64,000 nt of DNA from Streptomyces pseudovenezuelae (GCF_001513955.1 NZ_KQ948147.1:134532-198531); one strand, 5' to 3'. Positions 53,427 to 63,649 are shown, counted from the first letter of the stretch. The notes: generated by a model from the letters alone, not told the origin. Translations and numbers: made by a program.

Positions 53427-55040
53427 TTGAGGGAGACGCGACCGAAGTGGCGCACGACGGCACTCGGTTCGGCCGGCGTGCTCATCACGGCCACACTGAT
53501 ATCCGGTGCCGTCGCGGCACCCGCGTCCGGCGCCAACACGTCCGACAGGACGGCCCGGCACGGACAGGACCGCGAGGCGGCCGGCGCCGCGATCGCCGCC
53601 GCCCGCGCCGCGAAGGCCGGCATCGACTGGGCCGACTGCCCCGCGGACTGGGGAATCGCGAAGCCGGTCCAGTGCGGCTGGGTCAGCGTGCCGCTGGACT
53701 ACGCGAAGCCGAACGGCAAGCAGATCAAGCTCGCCGTCGACCACATCGGCAACACCGGAACCACGGCGGAGCGCCAGGGCGCCCTCGTCTACAACCCGGG
53801 CGGACCGGGCGGCTCGGGCATGCGCTTCCCGCTCCGGGTCACGACCAAGAACCCGATCTGGGCCAACGTGGCCAAGGCGTACGACTTCGTGGGCTTCGAC
53901 CCGCGCGGCGTCGGCCACTCCGCGCCCATCTCCTGCGTGGACCCGCAGGAGTTCGTGAAGGCGCCCAAGATGGACCCGGTGCCGGACAGCGAGGCCGACA
54001 AGCGCGCCCAGCGCAAGCTGGCCCGTGAGTACGCCGAGGGCTGCGCCGAGCGCACCGGCAAGGCGATGCTCCAGCAGATGACCACGCCCAACACCGTGCG
54101 CGACCTGGACGTCATCCGTGCCGCGCTCGGCGAGAAGAAGCTCAACTACCTGGGCGTCTCCTACGGCACCTACATCGGCGCCGTCTACGGCACGATGTAC
54201 CCGGGCCACGTGCGCCGCATGATCGTCGACAGCGTGGTCAACCCGTCGCGGGAGAAGATCTGGTACGAGGCCAACCTCGACCAGGACATCGCCTTCGAGG
54301 GCCGCTGGAAGGACTGGGAGGACTGGGTCGCCGCCAACGACGCCGCCTTCCACCTCGGCACCACGCGGGCCGCGGTCGAGGCGAAGTGGCTCGAACTGCG
54401 GGCCACCGCCAAGAAGAACCCCATCGGCGGGGTCGTGGGCCCGGCCGAGCTGATCGGCTTCTTCCAGAGCGCCCCGTACTACGACTCCTCGTGGGTGCCG
54501 GTCGCGACGGTGTTCAGCAAGTACTTCGCCGGTGACACCCAGGCGCTGGTCGACGCGGCCGCCCCGGACCTCAGCGACACCGCGGGCAACATCTCCTCGG
54601 AGAACGGCAACGCCGTCTACACCGCCGTCGAGTGCACCGACGCCAAGTGGCCCACCAGCTGGAAGACGTGGGACCGCGACAACACCGCGCTGCACAAGAA
54701 GTACCCGTTCATGACCTGGGCCAACGCCTGGCTGAACCTGCCCTGCGCCACCTGGCCGGTCAAGCAGCAGACCCCGGTGAACGTCAGGACCGGCAAGGGC
54801 CTGCCCGGCGTGCTGATCGTGCAGTCCGAGCGTGACGCGGCCACCCCGTACGACGGCGGCGTCGAACTGCACAAGCGCTTCAAGGGCTCCCGCCTCATCA
54901 CCGAGAAGGACGCGGGCTCCCACGGGGTGACCGGCCTGGTCAACCCCTGCATCAACCCGCGGGTGGACGCCTACCTGCTCACCGGCAAGCTCGACAAGGC
55001 CGACGTGACCTGCACCCCGCACGCCACGCCGAAGCCGTAA
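53427..55040 (+). CDS. Secreted tripeptidyl aminopeptidase (alpha/beta hydrolase)
   Basis: 537 residues. The TTG start follows GGGGAGGGG. A signal peptide is clear (basic MRETRPKWR, hydrophobic core, AAPASGA cleavage region). Catalytic triad: Ser in GVSYGTY, Asp in SERDAATPYDGG, His in AGSHGVT; the oxyanion region is NPGGPGGSG. This is the Streptomyces Tap/Slp family, removing N-terminal tripeptides from extracellular peptides. Confidence 0.93.
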   Translation: MRETRPKWRTTALGSAGVLITATLISGAVAAPASGANTSDRTARHGQDREAAGAAIAAARAAKAGIDWADCPADWGIAKPVQCGWVSVPLDYAKPNGKQIKLAVDHIGNTGTTAERQGALVYNPGGPGGSGMRFPLRVTTKNPIWANVAKAYDFVGFDPRGVGHSAPISCVDPQEFVKAPKMDPVPDSEADKRAQRKLAREYAEGCAERTGKAMLQQMTTPNTVRDLDVIRAALGEKKLNYLGVSYGTYIGAVYGTMYPGHVRRMIVDSVVNPSREKIWYEANLDQDIAFEGRWKDWEDWVAANDAAFHLGTTRAAVEAKWLELRATAKKNPIGGVVGPAELIGFFQSAPYYDSSWVPVATVFSKYFAGDTQALVDAAAPDLSDTAGNISSENGNAVYTAVECTDAKWPTSWKTWDRDNTALHKKYPFMTWANAWLNLPCATWPVKQQTPVNVRTGKGLPGVLIVQSERDAATPYDGGVELHKRFKGSRLITEKDAGSHGVTGLVNPCINPRVDAYLLTGKLDKADVTCTPHATPKP

Positions 55041-55057
55041 CAGCCACGACGGGACAA

Positions 55058-55085
55058 GGCGGCCGGAGCCACCGGCCGCCTTTCT
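55058..55085. terminator. Intrinsic bidirectional terminator
   Basis: GGCGGCCGG-AGCCA-CCGGCCGCC forms a perfect 9-bp stem followed by TTTCT. It lies between the convergent peptidase gene and the epimerase gene. Confidence 0.8.
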
Positions 55086-56122
55086 CATGCCCCGAGCGAG
55101 TCGACGAACGCGTCCTCCGCCGCGTAGTCGAAGAGGTCGCCGTAGGTCTGGAACATCCTCGGGTACGCCTCCCGCCAGTCCCGTCCGGCCAGCCGCTCCT
55201 CGATCCAGGCGACGGTCTCCGGCAGCCGGTCCGCGTACCGCACCACCGCCCGGTAGCCCAACTCCCGCTCGGCGGCGGACATGTCGCAGACGACCGGCAC
55301 GGGCGCCGACCACGGCGTGTCGCCCACGGTCGGTGACGGCGGCGGCCCGTCCAGCAGGACCGTCTCCGTCTCCACGCCCGTCACCGCGTCGATCGCGGCG
55401 GCGATCTCCGCCACCGTCGGGGCGTCCGGGTCCACGGCGTTCAGGGCCCGTGTGCCCGGCTGCGCCGCCGCGAGCCGGATCAGCTCCGCGATGTTGTGGA
55501 CGCTCGCGGGGTGGAAGCGGCTCTGTCCGCCGAAGGGGAGAACCCGCCGGGTCCGGCCGTCCAGGTTGCGCTTGACGAAGTAGAGCTCGCGCGGCGTCCG
55601 GCAGTGCGGTCCGTGGATCGCACCGGCCCGCAGCAGCGTGGCGGGCAACCGCCCCCCGGCCGCGAGGAGTTCACGCTCCAGCCCCGCCTTGCGGGTGCTG
55701 TACGAGGTGTCGCCCGGGGCGACGGTCCGCTGCTCCTCGGTCAGGGGCACCGGGTACTCCGGGAAGCCGTCCGGCTCGCCCTGGGTGTCGAAATTGCGCC
55801 CCTTGTCGTCTTCGTACACCGTGATGCTGGAGATCACCACGGCCGAGCCCACACGGTCGGCCAGCGACACCAACTGCCGTGCGTGCGCAGGCCCGTAGGC
55901 GACCATGTCCACCAGGACCTCGCAGCCGTCGCCCACCGCGGCGGCCAGGGCGGCGTCGTCCGCCCGGTCGGCCCGCGCGGTGCGCACCTGCCTGGGCCAG
56001 CTCCCGTCCCGGCCGCCGCCCCGGGAGACGGCCGTCACCTCCCAGCCGTCCCGGGCCAGCGCGCCCACGGCCACCCGCCCGATCTGCCCCGTCGCTCCGA
56101 CCACCACAGCACGTCGTGTCAT
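55085..56122 (-). CDS. NAD-dependent epimerase/reductase (SDR family)
   Basis: 345 residues. N-terminal Rossmann motif VVVGATGQIGRVAVGAL; YSTRKAGLERELL holds the YxxxK catalytic pair; the C-terminal half is the extended-SDR substrate domain. The substrate is unknown. It is transcribed alone or with the upstream acyltransferase and is not connected to the beta-lactam island by context. Confidence 0.85.
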   Translation of the reverse strand: MTRRAVVVGATGQIGRVAVGALARDGWEVTAVSRGGGRDGSWPRQVRTARADRADDAALAAAVGDGCEVLVDMVAYGPAHARQLVSLADRVGSAVVISSITVYEDDKGRNFDTQGEPDGFPEYPVPLTEEQRTVAPGDTSYSTRKAGLERELLAAGGRLPATLLRAGAIHGPHCRTPRELYFVKRNLDGRTRRVLPFGGQSRFHPASVHNIAELIRLAAAQPGTRALNAVDPDAPTVAEIAAAIDAVTGVETETVLLDGPPPSPTVGDTPWSAPVPVVCDMSAAERELGYRAVVRYADRLPETVAWIEERLAGRDWREAYPRMFQTYGDLFDYAAEDAFVDSLGA

Positions 56123-56181
56123 GCGGCGACCGTACGGCGCTCACGCCCGGTTGCTCCAGGGGCTTCTGCCGACGGCAGAGC

Positions 56182-56901
56182 TCAACTCAACGGCAGCCGC
56201 GGGAACTTGCGCTCCTTCGCCGCGGCGGCCTCCTCCGCCTTCACCACGGCCGCGTACTGGTCGACGTACTCCTGGTCGGACAGCTTCAGGATGGCGTACA
56301 TGATCTCGTCGGTGATGGCCCGCAGGATCGCCTTCTCGTTCTCCATCCCGGCGTAGCGGGAGAAGTCCAGCGGCTTGCCGAAGCGGATCACCACGGGATG
56401 GATGTTGGGGATGACCTTGCCGGGCGGCTGTGCCTCGAAGGTGCCGATCATCGCGCAGGGGATGACCGGGACCTGTGCCCTGAGCGCCATCACCGCGACG
56501 CCGACCTTGCCCTTGTAGAGGCGGCCGTCGTGGGAGCGGGTGCCCTCCGGGTAGATGCCGAGCAGTTCGTCCTTGCGCAGCACGCCGAGGCCCTCGCGGA
56601 TGGCGGCCTGGCCCGCCTCCTTGCCGGAGCGGTCGACCGGGATCTGCCCGGCGCTGCGGAAGAAGAAGGCGGTCAGCCGGCCCTTGACGCCGGGGCCGGT
56701 GAAGTACTCGGCCTTCGCCAGGAAGGTGATGCGCCGCTTGAGCACCGCGGGCATCAGGAAGTGGTCGGAGAAGGACAGGTGGTTGCCCGCGACGATGGCC
56801 GCACCCGACTCCGGGATGTGCTCCAGACCTTCTATTCGAGGCCGGAAGACCAGTCTCAGCAACGGCCCCAACAGCACGTATTTGAGCAGGTAGTAGAACA
56901 A
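56182..56901 (-). CDS. 1-acylglycerol-3-phosphate acyltransferase (PlsC type)
   Basis: 239 residues. The catalytic motif NHLSFSDH (HxxxxD), FFFRSAGQIPVDR, GIYPEGTRSHDGRLYKGKVG and VIPCAMIGTFE are the four PlsC blocks. It acylates lysophosphatidate at the membrane. A housekeeping gene of the flank. Confidence 0.92.
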   Translation of the reverse strand: MFYYLLKYVLLGPLLRLVFRPRIEGLEHIPESGAAIVAGNHLSFSDHFLMPAVLKRRITFLAKAEYFTGPGVKGRLTAFFFRSAGQIPVDRSGKEAGQAAIREGLGVLRKDELLGIYPEGTRSHDGRLYKGKVGVAVMALRAQVPVIPCAMIGTFEAQPPGKVIPNIHPVVIRFGKPLDFSRYAGMENEKAILRAITDEIMYAILKLSDQEYVDQYAAVVKAEEAAAAKERKFPRLPLS

Positions 56902-57161
56902 GAGGGGGCGCTCCTCGGTCGGGCGGACGGCTCAACTCCGCGTTCTGGCTGGTCAACCGGCGTGAGGCGGGGCTGTCAGTGTAGGCGCAGGGTGCGACGG
57001 CCGGAACAGGGCCGATCACCGGACCAGCTTGGTGCCGACGGGCGGCGCGCGGCAACCCGGCCGGACGCTGTGGCGCGAACCGCCCGGGTGGTCGGCCAAG
57101 GGGCCGCTCTTGATTTCCGGGCCGGGTCCGGTGGTGTTCACAGCCGCACCATGAGTGGTGT

Positions 57162-58394
57162 TCACAGCCGCACGATGACCAGGGCCGTGTCGTCCGTGGC
57201 GCCGCCGGGCGGCAGGAGCTCCAGCAGGACCGCGTCGGCGAGGGTCTCGGGGTCGTCCTCGCGGTGCCGGGCGAGGGATTCGGCGAGCCGGGCGAGCCCC
57301 GTGTCGATGTCCTCGTGCCGCCGCTCCACCAGACCGTCGGTGTACAGCGCGAGGGTGGCGCCCCTGGCGAAGGTGGTCGCGGCCTGCGGCCGGAGCGTCG
57401 GGTCGGGGCGGGCGTCGAGCGGCGGGTCGGTGGCCCTGTCCAGGCACTCCACCCGCCCGTCGGCGTGCACCAGCATCGGCGGCGGATGCCCGGCGCTGCT
57501 GTAGGTGATGGTGCCGTGGTCGAAGTCGATGAAGGTGGTGACCGCGGTGGCGGACTCGGCGCCGTCGACGACATGGGCGTACCGGCCCAGCACGTTCAGG
57601 GCCTGCGCCGGGCCCGCCGCCACCCGTGATGCGGCGCTCAGGGCGCTGCGCAACTGGCCCATCACTCCGGCGGCCGCCAGACCGTGGCCCACCACGTCAC
57701 CGACCGAGACACCGACGCGGTGGCCGCCCACCAGATCGACCAGGTCGTACCAGTCTCCGCACACGTTCAGCGCGCCGATGGCCGGCCGGTAGCGCACGGC
57801 CACCTGGTGGTGCAGCGTCTGCCGGCCGGTGGGCAGCATGGCGTCCTGGAGGGCGAGGGCGACCTCGCGGTCCCGGGCGTGGGCCTGCCGCAACCGCTCG
57901 TTGACCTCCTGGAGTTCACGGGCGCGGGTGTACAGCTCGGCCTCCAGGACGCGGTTGCGGTCGCCGTCCGGGCCGCGGGCCCGGATCAGCTCGGTGACCT
58001 CCTCGACCCGGTGCACGAGCAGCTCGACCTTGCCGTCCGCGCCGAGCACCGGGGCGTTGCAGGGGCTCCAGTAGCGTTCCTCCCACACCCCCGGCCGGCC
58101 CGGCACCTCGACGTCGTAGCGCTGGAGGGCCATGGCGTCGCGCTCCCCGGTCTCCAGCACCCGGCCCAGGGAGGCGGCCAGATTGCGCATGCCGGTCGAC
58201 GCGGGGTCGTTGGGGTTGTCCGGGAAGACGTCGAAGAGATAGCGGCCCACGACCTCCTCGCGCCGGCGCCCGGCCATGCGCAGGAACTCCTCGTTGACGT
58301 CGGCGTACACCAGGTCGGGTGTCAGCAGCGCGACCATGCCGGGAAGGGCCTGGAACACGGCTCGGTAGTCGGTGTCGGTGAATCCGTCGCTCAT
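57162..58394 (-). CDS. PAS-SpoIIE serine phosphatase
   Basis: 410 residues. PAS domain at about 5-135 (ALPGMVALLTPDLVYADVNEEF), a coiled linker (ELYTRARELQEVNERLRQAH), then a PP2C/SpoIIE phosphatase domain (VCGDWYDLVDL, GDVVGHGLAAAGVM, ATDDTALVIVRL). Such proteins dephosphorylate anti-anti-sigma factors in stress and development. The start at 58394 (MSDGFTD) is preferred over the longer 58433 frame. Confidence 0.9.
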   Translation of the reverse strand: MSDGFTDTDYRAVFQALPGMVALLTPDLVYADVNEEFLRMAGRRREEVVGRYLFDVFPDNPNDPASTGMRNLAASLGRVLETGERDAMALQRYDVEVPGRPGVWEERYWSPCNAPVLGADGKVELLVHRVEEVTELIRARGPDGDRNRVLEAELYTRARELQEVNERLRQAHARDREVALALQDAMLPTGRQTLHHQVAVRYRPAIGALNVCGDWYDLVDLVGGHRVGVSVGDVVGHGLAAAGVMGQLRSALSAASRVAAGPAQALNVLGRYAHVVDGAESATAVTTFIDFDHGTITYSSAGHPPPMLVHADGRVECLDRATDPPLDARPDPTLRPQAATTFARGATLALYTDGLVERRHEDIDTGLARLAESLARHREDDPETLADAVLLELLPPGGATDDTALVIVRL

Positions 58395-58451
58395 GACTGC
58401 CGCCTGCCTGCCGGGATCGCCCCATTTTCCCACGCTATGCGGTGGGTGGGG

Positions 58452-60884
58452 TCAGTCCGGCGGATCCGCGAGGGACTGCTCGGCCCAGATGATCTTTCCC
58501 TCGGGTACGAACCGGGTGCCCCAGCGCCGGGCGAACTGGGAGACCAGCAGCAGCCCCCGGCCGCCCTCGTCGGTGGTGCGCGGGTGGCGCAGATGGGGCG
58601 CGGTGTCCCCGCTGTCGAAGACCTCGCAGATCAGGGACCGCTCCCGGATCAGCCGGAGCCGGATCGGACCGACGGCGTGCCGGATGGCGTTGGTGACCAG
58701 TTCGCTGACGACCAGCTCCGTGGTGAAGGCGAACTCCTCCAGCCCCCACTCCGTCAGCTGCCGGGACGCCGTCTTGCGGGCCTCGGCGACCCGGGCCGGG
58801 TCGGCGGGCACGTCCCAGTCCGCGACCTGGTCGGGGCCCAGCAGCCGGGTGCGGGCCATGAGCAGGGCCACGTCGTCGTGCGGCCGGGCCGGCGCCAGCG
58901 CGTCGACCACGGTGCGGCAGCGCAGCTCCAGCGAGGCCGCGGACTCCTCCAGGGCCTGGCGCAGCCGGTTCCGCCCCGCGTCCACGGCCCACTCCTGGCC
59001 GCGGGCGAGCAGCCCGTCGGTGTGCAGCGCCAGGGTGCTGCCCTCGGCCAGGGCCAGCTCGACCGACTCGAAGGGCGGACCGCCGATGCCGAGCGAGGGC
59101 CCCTGCGGAAGGTCCACGAAGGCGACCGTGCCGTCGGGCATGATCACGGCGGGCGCGGGATGACCGGCGGCGGCCATCGTGCACTGCCCGTCGACCGGGT
59201 CGTAGACGACGTAGACGCAGCCGGAGCCCTGGGCGCTGTCCGTGTCCTCCGGGTCCGGCCCCACGCCCTCCTCGCGCGCCGTCCGGGCGACCAGGTCGTC
59301 CAGGTGACCCAGCACCTCCTCGGGCGGCAGATCCAGCGCCGCCAGCGTGCGGACGGCGGTCCGCAGCCGGCCCATCGCGGCGGCGGCCCTGATGCCGTGC
59401 CCGGGCACCTCGCCGACCACCAGGGCGACGCGTGCGCCGGAGAGCGGGATGAGGTCGTACCAGTCCCCGCCCAGGCCCGTCAGTTCGTCGGCGGGCCGGT
59501 AGCAGGCGGTCACCTCCACGGCGGCCTGCTCGGACAGCCGGTGGGGGAGCAGGCTGCGCTGGAGGACGAGCGCGGCCTCCCGTTCACGGGTGTAGCGCCA
59601 GGCGTTGTCCACGCAGACGGCGGCCCGGGAGACGAGATCCTCGGCGAGGTTCAGGTCGTCCTCGTCGAAGGGTTCCTGGCGGCGCCGGCGGAAGAAGGTG
59701 GCGACGCCCAGGGTCACACCGCGCGCCCGGATGGGCACGACCAGCACGCTGTGCAGGCCCAGCTCCATGAACGTGGCCCGCCGTCCGCCGGGTATGCCGG
59801 TCGCCCACTCGGCGGCCAGCGGGTCCAGTCGCTCCTCCCGCAGGGGCACGCCCTCGGCCAGACACCGCAGCGGGGGCGAGCCGGGCCGGTAGGCGGCCAC
59901 CTCGCCCACCTCGACGACGGCCTCGGGGACGCCCTCGTTCACCGACTGCTGCCCGGCCCGCAGCAGCGTCACCCGTGAGGTGGGCTCCGCGCCCCGCAGC
60001 ACCGATTCCAGCAGGTCCACGGTGATGTAGTCGGCCAGCGCCGGTACGGCCACGTCCGCCAGCTCCTGCGCGGTGCGCCGGATGTCCAGGCTGCGGCCGA
60101 TGTACTCGCCGGCCCGGTCGAGCAGGGCGAGACGCTGCCGGGCCCGGTGCCGTTCGGTGATGTCGACGACCGTGTAGTAGAGGCCCATCGGGTTGCCCCG
60201 GTCGTCGTCGATCCGGGTGAACGACAGCGTGTGCGCGGTCTCGCGGTGCGGGGCGGAGCGCACCCGGCCGACGTGCTCGTACCCCACGACCGCCTCGCCG
60301 GTCTCCAGCACGTGCCGCATCTGCGCCTCTATCGCCTCCGCGTCCAGACCCGGCTGGATCTCCGCGAACCGCAGTCCCAGCCGCCGCTGGGCCGGGGCAC
60401 TGCCGAACTGCTCCAGCGCCGGGTTGGACCACACACAGCGCAGGTCCGTGTCCACGATCGCGATGCCGATCGGGGAGCGGGTGACCAGCTGCTCCAGCAC
60501 GCGCCGGCTCATGTCCCAGCCGGGGGCCTCGGCCATCTCGGACAGCAGCACCAGCCAGCGGGCCGAGCCGTCGGAGTCGTCGGCCGCGGTGATCCGTGCC
60601 ATCACCCGCACCGGCCGGCCGCCCCTGCGCCGGGCGGTCAGCAGGCCCGCCCAGCCGCCGTCGGCACGGCAGCGCTGCGCGAGTGCGGGCAGGCGGCCCG
60701 CGTCCTCGGCGGTGAGCAGGGCGGCGGCCGTCATCCCCACGGCCTCCTGGGCGCCGTAGTCCAGCAGGCGCTCGGCGTCCCTGGTCCAGCCCTTGACGAT
60801 GCCGTGGGCGTCGAGCAGCAGAGGCGCGGCATCGGCCACGTCGAACCGGTGCCGCGCGGTGTCGTGCTCCTGCTGAGCGCCCAC
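58452..60884 (-). CDS. Multi-domain PAS-GAF-SpoIIE phosphatase with HATPase anti-sigma domain
   Basis: 810 residues. Order: PAS (about 10-120), PAS (about 130-250), GAF (about 270-430), SpoIIE phosphatase (about 445-670; GGDWYDLIPL, GEVPGHGIRAAAAMG), and a C-terminal RsbW-like HATPase (FTTELVVSELVTNAIRHA, DEGGRGLLLVSQFA). The combination of a phosphatase and a kinase-like domain in one protein is common in Streptomyces partner-switching systems. Confidence 0.92.
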   Translation of the reverse strand: MGAQQEHDTARHRFDVADAAPLLLDAHGIVKGWTRDAERLLDYGAQEAVGMTAAALLTAEDAGRLPALAQRCRADGGWAGLLTARRRGGRPVRVMARITAADDSDGSARWLVLLSEMAEAPGWDMSRRVLEQLVTRSPIGIAIVDTDLRCVWSNPALEQFGSAPAQRRLGLRFAEIQPGLDAEAIEAQMRHVLETGEAVVGYEHVGRVRSAPHRETAHTLSFTRIDDDRGNPMGLYYTVVDITERHRARQRLALLDRAGEYIGRSLDIRRTAQELADVAVPALADYITVDLLESVLRGAEPTSRVTLLRAGQQSVNEGVPEAVVEVGEVAAYRPGSPPLRCLAEGVPLREERLDPLAAEWATGIPGGRRATFMELGLHSVLVVPIRARGVTLGVATFFRRRRQEPFDEDDLNLAEDLVSRAAVCVDNAWRYTREREAALVLQRSLLPHRLSEQAAVEVTACYRPADELTGLGGDWYDLIPLSGARVALVVGEVPGHGIRAAAAMGRLRTAVRTLAALDLPPEEVLGHLDDLVARTAREEGVGPDPEDTDSAQGSGCVYVVYDPVDGQCTMAAAGHPAPAVIMPDGTVAFVDLPQGPSLGIGGPPFESVELALAEGSTLALHTDGLLARGQEWAVDAGRNRLRQALEESAASLELRCRTVVDALAPARPHDDVALLMARTRLLGPDQVADWDVPADPARVAEARKTASRQLTEWGLEEFAFTTELVVSELVTNAIRHAVGPIRLRLIRERSLICEVFDSGDTAPHLRHPRTTDEGGRGLLLVSQFARRWGTRFVPEGKIIWAEQSLADPPD

Positions 60885-60979
60885 GGACGACCTCTCTGTC
60901 GCTGAGAGTGGTCTATCACCTCTTCGTCACATCTTCACCCGGTGTGCGGGAGTACGCGGCCGGAGGGGAGCAGGGCGGG

Positions 60980-62200
60980 TCAGCGCCGCAGGACCTTTTC
61001 CAGTACTCCCAGCGCCATGGCCAGTTCCTCCGCCGTGATGGTCAACGGCGGTGCCAGGCGGATCGTGGAGCCGTGGGTGTCCTTGACCAGGATGCCCTCG
61101 TGCATCAGCAGCTTGCTGATCTCGCGGCCGGTGCCGATCGCCGGGTCGATGTCCACGCCCGCCCACAGGCCCCGTGCGCGGAAGCCGACCACGCCCCGGC
61201 CGACCAGCCCGGTCAGGCCGTCCCGCAGGACCGTGCCCAGTTCGGCCGCGCGGCGCTGGAACTCGCCCGTCTCCAGGAGTTCGACCACCGCGGTGCCCAC
61301 CGCCGCCGCCAGCGGGTTGCCGCCGAAGGTCGAGCCGTGCTCGCCCGGCCGCAGCACACCGAGGACGTCCCTGCGGGCGACCACCGCGGAGACCGGGACG
61401 ATGCCGCCGCCCAGGGCCTTGCCCAGCAGCAGGACGTCCGGGACGACCCCCTCGTGCTCGACGGCGAGGGTACGGCCCGTGCGTCCGAGGCCCGACTGGA
61501 TCTCGTCCGCGACGAACAGACAGCCCTTGCGGCGGGTGAGCTCTCGGACGCCGGTCAGATAGCCCTCGTCGGGGATGACTACGCCCGCCTCGCCCTGGAC
61601 GGGCTCCAGGAGCACCGCGGCCGTCGTCTCGTCGACCGCCGCCTCCAGCGCCGCCAGGTCGTTGTACGGCACGATCCGGAAGCCCGGCGTGAAGGGGCCG
61701 AAGCCCGCCCTCGCCGTCTCGTCCGTGGAGAACGACACGATCGTCGTCGTACGGCCGTGGAAGTTCTCCGCGGCCACCACGATCGTCGCCCGGTCGGCGG
61801 GGACGCCCTTGACGTCGTACGCCCACTTGCGGGCCACCTTGATCCCGCTCTCCACCGCCTCCGCGCCGGTGTTCATCGGGAGCACCATGTCCAGGCCGGT
61901 CAGCGTGGCCAGGCGCTCCGCGAACTCGGCGAGCCGGTCGTTGTGGAAGGCACGGGAGGTGAGGGTCAGCCGGTCCAGCTGCCGGTGGGCCGCCTCGATC
62001 AGCGCCGGGTGGCGGTGGCCGAAGTTGAGGGCGGAGTAGCCGGCCAGCATGTCCAGGTAGCGGCGGCCCTCCACGTCCTCCACCCAGGTGCCCTCGGCAC
62101 GGGCGACGACCACGGGCAGCGGGTGGTAGTTGTGCGCGAGGACCGGTTCCTCGGCGCGGATGAGATCGGCGGAGGAACGCGTGCCTACGGGTGCGGTCAT
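60980..62200 (-). CDS. rocD: Ornithine aminotransferase
   Basis: 406 residues; class III PLP aminotransferase. Seen: MNTGAEAVESGIKVARKWAY, EPVQGEAGVVIPDEGYL, LFVADEIQSGLGRTG, LLLGKALGGGIVPVSAV with the PLP Lys, and GSTFGGNPLAAAV. It converts ornithine to glutamate semialdehyde, which closes to pyrroline-5-carboxylate. That is also the substrate expected for CarB. Its ATG overlaps the amidinohydrolase stop. Standard arginine/ornithine catabolic locus. Confidence 0.95.
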   Translation of the reverse strand: MTAPVGTRSSADLIRAEEPVLAHNYHPLPVVVARAEGTWVEDVEGRRYLDMLAGYSALNFGHRHPALIEAAHRQLDRLTLTSRAFHNDRLAEFAERLATLTGLDMVLPMNTGAEAVESGIKVARKWAYDVKGVPADRATIVVAAENFHGRTTTIVSFSTDETARAGFGPFTPGFRIVPYNDLAALEAAVDETTAAVLLEPVQGEAGVVIPDEGYLTGVRELTRRKGCLFVADEIQSGLGRTGRTLAVEHEGVVPDVLLLGKALGGGIVPVSAVVARRDVLGVLRPGEHGSTFGGNPLAAAVGTAVVELLETGEFQRRAAELGTVLRDGLTGLVGRGVVGFRARGLWAGVDIDPAIGTGREISKLLMHEGILVKDTHGSTIRLAPPLTITAEELAMALGVLEKVLRR

Positions 62201-63009
62201 GAGCGGATCTCCTGGGTGCAGCACTTGATGCCGCCGCCGGCCTTGTGGAACTCGGAGAGGTCGACGGGGACGGGGACATAGCCGTGGTCGTCGAGGCGCA
62301 GGGCGAGGGCCTCGGCCTGCGGGGCGATGAAGACGTGCCGGCCGTCGGACACGGAGTTCAGACCGAACGCCATCGCGTCGTCGCGGGTCGCGAGCACCGC
62401 GTCCGGGTACAGCTGTGCGAGTACCGCGCGGCTGCCCGTCGAAAAGGCCTCCGGGTAGTAGGCGATGTTGTTCTCGTCCAGGACGAACAGCGCGGTGTCC
62501 AGGTGGTAGAAGTGCGGGTCCACCAGGGTCAGGCTGATCACCGGGTGGCCGAAGAACTCCTGCACCTCGCGGTGCGCCTCCCGGGTCGTGCGGAACCCGG
62601 TGCCGGCCAGCACGTACCGGCCCGTCCAGACGAGGTCGCCCTCGCCCTCGCAGACCGCCTGGGGGCGCCGGACGTCGTAGCCCGCCTTCTTGAACCACAG
62701 GTCGTAGTGGGTGGACTCGGGGCGCCGCTCCGGCGCGTGGAAGAGGGAGCCGAAGACGCGGCCACCGACGACGACCGCCGAGTTCGCGGCGAAGACCATG
62801 TCCGGGAGGCCGGGGACCGGCTCCACGGCGTCGACGCTGTGACCGTGGGCCTCGTAGGCGCGGATCAGCGTCCGCCACTGGTCGTGCGCGAGGTCCACAT
62901 CGACATGGGTGTCGGGATGCATCCAGGGATTGATCGCGTACTGCACGGCGAAGTGTCTGGGTTCGCAGACGAGGAAACGCCGTCGGCGCGGCACACGGGA
63001 GTCGGGCAC
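62197..63009 (-). CDS. Dimethylarginine dimethylaminohydrolase-like amidinohydrolase
   Basis: 270 residues; guanidino-modifying (pentein) fold. Start GTG 63009 follows GGAGGAA; the longer frame is not needed. Seen: PDMVFAANSAVVV, EGEGDLVW, YHLDTALFVLDENNI, and the catalytic Cys region GGGIKCCTQEIRS at the end. Members hydrolyse dimethylarginine (or arginine) to citrulline or ornithine derivatives. It is coupled to rocD and downstream of an Lrp regulator, so an arginine-derived substrate fits. Confidence 0.9.
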   Translation of the reverse strand: MPDSRVPRRRRFLVCEPRHFAVQYAINPWMHPDTHVDVDLAHDQWRTLIRAYEAHGHSVDAVEPVPGLPDMVFAANSAVVVGGRVFGSLFHAPERRPESTHYDLWFKKAGYDVRRPQAVCEGEGDLVWTGRYVLAGTGFRTTREAHREVQEFFGHPVISLTLVDPHFYHLDTALFVLDENNIAYYPEAFSTGSRAVLAQLYPDAVLATRDDAMAFGLNSVSDGRHVFIAPQAEALALRLDDHGYVPVPVDLSEFHKAGGGIKCCTQEIRS

Positions 63010-63163
63010 AGAGGGGTTCCTCCGCTTCCTGCGGTGTGTACTGAGGGTTGACACCAAGGTAGGAAGTGACGGTCACGCCCGACAAGCAACGAGAATTGCG
63101 TGTCCGCGCAGGAACGCTGCGTATTCGACGGATATGACGCACGACTGCTGCGCCCTTGGATGT

Positions 63164-63649
63164 TTATTCGGGAGCGGGCTGGGTCGCCCCCGCCTCGGGG
63201 CTTTCCGGGATGAGGTGGGACAGCACCATCACGCTGATCGTCTTCCGGATGAACGGCTCCACGCGGATGCGTTCCAGCACCTCCTCGAAGTGCTCCACGT
63301 CCCGCGCCCGCACATGCAGCAGGGCGTCCGCGCCGCCGGTCACCGTCATCGCCGCGGTGATCTCCGGATGGTTGCGGACCACCTCCGCGAGCCGCCGGGG
63401 CGGGGCCGCGCCCTCGCAGTACACCTCGACGTACGCCTCCGTGCGCCAGCCCAGTGCCGACGGTTCCACCGTGGCCGTGAACCCGGTGATCACCCCGGTC
63501 TCCCGCAGCCGGTCCACGCGCCGCTTCACCGCCGTGGAGGACAGCCCGATCGCCGAACCGATCTCCGCGAAGGAGGTCCTGGCGTTCGCCATCAGAGCGG
63601 TGATGATCTTCCGGTCGAGCTCGTCGAACGCGGCGGTCCTGCTGTTCAT
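63164..63649 (-). CDS. Lrp/AsnC-family regulator
   Basis: 161 residues. HTH (LDRKIITALMANARTSFAEI, GSAIGLSSTAVKRRVDRL) and RAM ligand domain (VEVYCEGAAPPRRLAEVV, GGADALLHVRARDVEHFEEV). The start MNSRTAAFDELD at 63649 is preferred over 63688. It lies just upstream of the amidinohydrolase-rocD pair on the same strand and probably controls it in response to an amino acid. Confidence 0.93.
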   Translation of the reverse strand: MNSRTAAFDELDRKIITALMANARTSFAEIGSAIGLSSTAVKRRVDRLRETGVITGFTATVEPSALGWRTEAYVEVYCEGAAPPRRLAEVVRNHPEITAAMTVTGGADALLHVRARDVEHFEEVLERIRVEPFIRKTISVMVLSHLIPESPEAGATQPAPE